A stretch of 10,453 bases of DNA from Cephalothrix simula (taxonomy: Eukaryota > Nemertea > Palaeonemertea > Archinemertea > Cephalotrichidae). Below the pieces are notes generated by a model that was given only the letters and a program-made list of their open reading frames with translations, was not told the DNA's origin and ran no database searches. This document shows, in pieces, positions 8,221 to 10,453 of the stretch (position 1 is its first letter; every line of letters begins with the position of its first letter). The position numbers were made by a program, and so were the translations under genes. Location of the stretch: positions 1 through 10,453 of the forward strand of contig JAXIUW010224285.1 of assembly GCA_035591015.1 (NCBI GenBank), given 5' to 3'.

Positions 8221-8517
8221 GTTTTCCTACAGAGATCCAGCTATCAGCCGATTACGAATTTCCAATAGGGGAGGGTACTAGTGTAACTTTCACCTGTTCA
8301 GGAACTGGTACCTTTTTCCCAATGCCAGTTTTTACACTCTACCGAATTTCCCCCAAAAATGTAAAAACATCATTGCAATCAGAAAGAAGGAGTCCTGTGA
8401 TATATTTTGAAGAGATAAATTATCAGGTCAATGGATTTTCAATAATTTGTATTGCAACAATTCCAAACCTAGCGAGCACAGTGAGATCATCAAATGTCAT
8501 TAACATCTCAGTCATTG
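8221..8517 (+). CDS. Exon 4: Ig-like domain 3, divergent
   Basis: The 297-bp exon (99 codons, phase 1-1) lies between acceptor TTTTTTACAG and donor ATTG|GTAAGT. It reads through without a stop when joined to exon 3. Strand B is SVTFTC (Cys278) and the strand-F cysteine is Cys329 in GFSIICIA, 51 residues later. Strand C (FTLYRI) has no tryptophan, and the D-x-G-x-Y motif before the second cysteine is missing, so the domain is atypical, yet the B/F cysteine pair and alternating hydrophobic strands support an Ig fold. A sequon occurs at Asn347 near the end. The ATG at 8322 is an internal methionine, not a start. A 2.75-kb intron precedes the exon. Confidence 0.78.
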
Positions 8518-9234
8518 GTAAGTTAAAAATTAACATAACCAGAATTAAATAAGGGCAACCTAAAATCAACTTAAATTTTCATGAAATTGCAGGAGTGTCC
8601 ATGTTAAACCAAGGCAACCCAAATTTTGCCACGGCGAAAAATGTTTACACGATATTTCGATCATGTCAAATTATTATGCCAAGAAATCAGTGCAGAAATT
8701 GATGACACAAATTATCACGAAATCATTTTCAAAGGCAAAAATTTATTTGTCATGGCAAATCCTCGCCTTTGGACCAAGTTAAACTGCGTCAAATATATTT
8801 TGAGAAAGAATTTTTCCTAGTGCAGCCAAGACTTTGCCACAGCAAGACTTGGCTGCCTAGGACCAGGCGTCGCAAAGCATCAGCAATTCACCATTGTCTG
8901 ACTTGGAAATGCATCTGGAGTCTGGACAAATTCTACATCAAAAGTCATTGACGTGGTTTATTTTGACATGCAAAATGCGTACAAAAAGTAAGCATTTTCT
9001 TTATCAAAATTGTCTATTTTGATGCAGTATGACTGCCTTTGATATACCAAAATTTGATCGTAAAGACATTTTTGACATTTTGGATGTTTTATATATTTTT
9101 AAATTCATTTGATTTTAGTTGAGTAATGTTTTTGATATGTAAATTGATTGAAGCCAAATGCTATGAATTTCTGCAGTAAAAAGTGTTGTTTTTTTCAAAA
9201 ATAGGCTCAGAGACCCTTCCCGAATATCTTAGTT
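8518..9234 (+). other. Presumed intron 4 start: no exon recognised; short hairpins
   Basis: After the donor GTAAGTTA no stretch resembles a fourth Ig, a spacer or a transmembrane exon. Possible acceptors at about 8592 (ATTGCAG) and 9119 (GATTTTAG) lead to stops soon after in the phase-1 frame. Frames at 8626-8820 and 8769-8951 have no domain character. A small stem ATCAAAAT/ATTTTGAT occurs at 9003-9023. Confidence 0.45.
8815..8862. repeat. 48-nt hairpin with ~17-bp stem
   Basis: TCCTAG-T-GCAGCCAAG-AC pairs with GA/CT-CTTGGCTGC-CTAGGA around a loop of about 13 bases (TTTGCCACAGCAA). The core GCAGCCAAG/CTTGGCTGC is exact and the outer TCCTAG/CTAGGA is exact, with one bulged T. It is more GC-rich than its surroundings. 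It is shorter than a usual miRNA precursor, and no extension of the stem is visible. Confidence 0.6.
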
Positions 9235-9420
9235 AGGGCTTCGTGTAGGCATAACATTTTAGGGAAAATATTTCTCAAAAATTCCCTTCAACTGTGTCAT
9301 TTGTAAACTGAAAAAATTTGAAAATTTTTAGAAAAATTACCATGTTACAAATGACATAGTTCAAGAGAATTGAGAAATATTTCCCCAAAAATGTTGATGC
9401 CTACATGTAACCATAGGCCT
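9235..9420. mobile_element. ~186-bp fold-back element, MITE-like
   Basis: The left arm (9235-9307) and the right arm (9344-9420) are reverse complements with scattered mismatches. Clear blocks are TGTAGGCAT/ATGCCTACA, AATATTTCTCAA/TTGAGAAATATT and GTCATTTGTAA/TTACAAATGAC. The ~36-base centre is A/T homopolymer-rich. No coding frame is present. This is a typical long-hairpin miniature element. Target-site duplications could not be identified, so the family is unknown. Confidence 0.75.
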
Positions 9421-9441
9421 CGGTAACAACCAGCTTTGGGA

Positions 9442-9469
9442 GAAGATATTTTTTCGAAGATATTTTTTC
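9442..9469. repeat. Perfect 14-bp tandem duplication
   Basis: GAAGATATTTTTTC occurs twice back to back at 9442-9455 and 9456-9469. This is probably a replication-slippage product between the fold-back and the piggyBac-like element. Confidence 0.8.
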
Positions 9470-9755
9470 TGAAGCTGTAACTATGATATACAGAAAATTT
9501 GGAGGACAGAGAAATTTAAAAGTTTGTTGGTAAAATTGGACTTTTTTTGCTACTTTCGGTTTCAAGTTAGTAATGGACCTTAACCCTTTCGCAGCGCAAT
9601 AGGTAGCTCCTACCTAATAAAATACCCTCGCTTTTGGCGCATTAGGTAGCTCCTACCTAATACATATTTGAGTTGAGCGAGCGTTTCCATTGATATATAT
9701 TAATCAAATTTTGCATAAGGATAGACAGTGATTCAAGTTATAACGTGACATACAG

Positions 9756-9769
9756 TTATGACGTCATAA
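9756..9769. promoter_or_regulatory. 14-bp palindrome containing a full CRE-type site (TGACGTCA)
   Basis: TTATGACGTCATAA is a perfect palindrome, and its centre, TGACGTCA (9759-9766), is the consensus for CREB/ATF bZIP factors. It lies inside the piggyBac-like element, so copies of the element could spread it. Any regulatory effect on the Ig gene is inference. Confidence 0.35.
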
Positions 9770-10009
9770 GTTATTCTGTGATGTAATAATGGCGTCTGAC
9801 TACGTCAGAAATGTTGAAAATTTGGCACAAATGAACTCATTCTTGTCTGTAAAAATGTTTTAAATGAAGATAGAAAAAAAGTGAAAGGTATTTTGGAAAC
9901 ACCTGACATCGCTTATTCATTCTACATTTGCCCCGAAAGAATAACCACAGTTTATTAGGAATAAATATCGGCTGAAAAATGGTGAGAAATTCTCTTATTT
10001 TTTCGCTAA

Positions 10010-10017
10010 TGACGTCA
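10010..10017. promoter_or_regulatory. Second TGACGTCA (CRE-type) site in the piggyBac-like element
   Basis: An exact TGACGTCA in the context CTAATGACGTCACAA lies about 250 bp from the first. Two exact 8-mers within 600 bp of AT-rich DNA is more than expected by chance, though function is unproven. Confidence 0.3.
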
Positions 10018-10182
10018 CAAATAAATTTTTCATAATTATTCTAAAAGGTCATCACAATACCTATGATAACTGATACCTATTATTCATATTCTGCCATATA
10101 ATTTTTAATCATAGCTATTCCTCATTATGACCATTTTACCTCCGCCATTTAGGAAAGAATTGCTCCGCGGTGAAAGGGTTAA

Positions 10183-10378
10183 ATTGAAATTGGACTCCGA
10201 AGTACTTCAGTGCAAGTGAAAAACTTCTCTGTCTGGGCTTCTGACAGCTGCTTCTGGTCTACATGTAGAAAAATGATCATCTCATAGACTCAATCTGTAT
10301 ACTTGGTTTATTTAGTTTCAAAAATAAACAAAGTGCACCAGTATACTGATCAAGTCAAAAGATCAACCTATATTAAAA
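10183..10378. other. Spacer between the two piggyBac-like copies
   Basis: These ~196 bp of AT-rich sequence have no coding frame, strong hairpin or repeat that I can identify. Confidence 0.4.
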
Positions 10379-10453
10379 CCCTTTCGCGGCGCATTAGGTA
10401 GCTCCTACCTAATAAAAAACCCTCGCTTTTGGCGCATTAGGTAGCTCCTACCT
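10379..10453 (+). mobile_element. Left end of a second piggyBac-like copy, cut by the window edge
   Basis: It starts CCCTTTCGCGGCGCATTAGG and repeats the two-unit end of the first copy: unit 1 at 10379-10419 and unit 2 from 10420, each with the ATTAGGTAG-CTC-CTACCTAAT palindrome (10393-10413; 10436 to the edge). Orientation is the same as the 9580-10182 copy. The bases just before CCC are TTAAAA, so the TTAA is displaced by two A or mutated. The rest lies outside the window. Confidence 0.75.

Larger units (their letters stand above)
3766..8517 (+). other. Immunoglobulin-superfamily receptor or secreted protein gene, 3'-incomplete, four exons in window
   Basis: The gene joins exons 3766-3850, 4406-4804, 5196-5468 and 8221-8517. 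All four donors are strong (GTAAGA, GTACGT, GTAAGT, GTAAGT) and the three acceptors end in pyrimidine-rich CAG. Every junction is phase 1, so the exons join with no stop. The product so far is a signal peptide (about residues 1-32), then Ig-like domain 1 (about 33-161), domain 2 (163-252) and domain 3 (254-351). Introns are 555, 391 and 2752 bp. It should enter the secretory pathway, with the Ig domains outside the cell or secreted. One Ig domain per phase 1-1 exon is typical of animal cell-recognition proteins. The tail and any membrane segment are not in the window. The Hydractinia Alr allorecognition family is one plausible home (inference); another adhesion or immune receptor is also possible. 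Confidence 0.82.
9580..10182 (+). mobile_element. Non-autonomous piggyBac-like element (595 bp) with TTAA target duplications
   Basis: TTAA at 9580-9583 and 10179-10182 flanks an element starting CCCTTTCGCAGCGCAAT (9584) and ending with the inverted form, GCTCCGCGGTGAAAGGG (10178). TTAA target sites and CCC-starting terminal inverted repeats are the hallmark of the piggyBac superfamily. The left end is a tandem pair of ~41-bp units (9584-9624 and 9625-9664), each beginning CCCT and carrying the palindrome TAGGTAGCTCCTACCTA (centred near 9608 and 9651). The right end lacks these palindromes. No transposase frame is present, so the element would depend on a transposase supplied in trans. The interior holds two TGACGTCA sites. 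Confidence 0.8.

Noticed and set aside
8626-8951. Two short overlapping plus-strand frames in intron 4
   Set aside because: No splice-compatible phase, no domain pattern, and a hairpin within the second.
1-10453. CRISPR array, tRNA, rRNA or prokaryotic system
   Set aside because: No regular spacer-repeat pattern, no tRNA A/B-box or clover-leaf, and all coding evidence is eukaryotic and spliced.

Overview
The window looks like AT-rich genomic DNA from an invertebrate animal. The evidence is a set of exons bounded by canonical GT/AG splice sites, a start codon in a strong animal (Kozak) context, three immunoglobulin-like domains each encoded by one exon with phase-1 introns on both sides, a decayed non-LTR (LINE) retrotransposon, and many small hairpin or inverted-repeat elements. 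Nothing suggests a bacterial, phage or plasmid origin.

The central feature is the 5' part of one plus-strand gene for a secreted or membrane immunoglobulin-superfamily protein. Exon 1 (3766-3850) encodes a signal peptide. Exons 2, 3 and 4 (4406-4804, 5196-5468, 8221-8517) each encode one Ig-like domain. All junctions are phase 1, so the four exons join into one open frame of 351 complete codons plus one base. No transmembrane segment, tail or stop codon is recognisable before the window ends, so the gene is 3'-incomplete here. The first and third domains lack the usual strand-C tryptophan, and the first has extra cysteines. Signal peptide plus three tandem Ig domains, unusual Ig cores and an AT-rich genome recall the Alr allorecognition genes of the hydrozoan Hydractinia. 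That comparison rests on architecture recalled from general knowledge and is a hypothesis only.

Left flank (1-3765): a 100-bp near-perfect hairpin element (153-252); a candidate terminal exon (526-901) of an upstream gene, probably a degraded cytoplasmic tail with a YVNP motif and an in-frame stop; three tandem copies of a ~105-bp unit (901-1217); a 155-bp region bounded by 12-bp inverted repeats (2081-2235); and a ~665-bp fold-back (2265-2930). If the 526-901 exon belongs to a related receptor, the window spans part of a tandem receptor cluster.

Intron 3 (5469-8220) carries a 5'-truncated, frameshifted LINE fragment (6236-7124, with a likely 3' UTR to about 7281) in the same orientation as the gene.

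Right flank (8518-10453): a 48-nt hairpin (8815-8862), a ~186-bp fold-back element (9235-9420), a complete 595-bp non-autonomous piggyBac-like element between TTAA target duplications (9580-10182), and the first 75 bp of a second copy at the right edge. The ends of both copies contain two tandem units, each carrying the palindrome TAGGTAGCTCCTACCTA. No RNA gene, CRISPR array or minus-strand gene could be supported.
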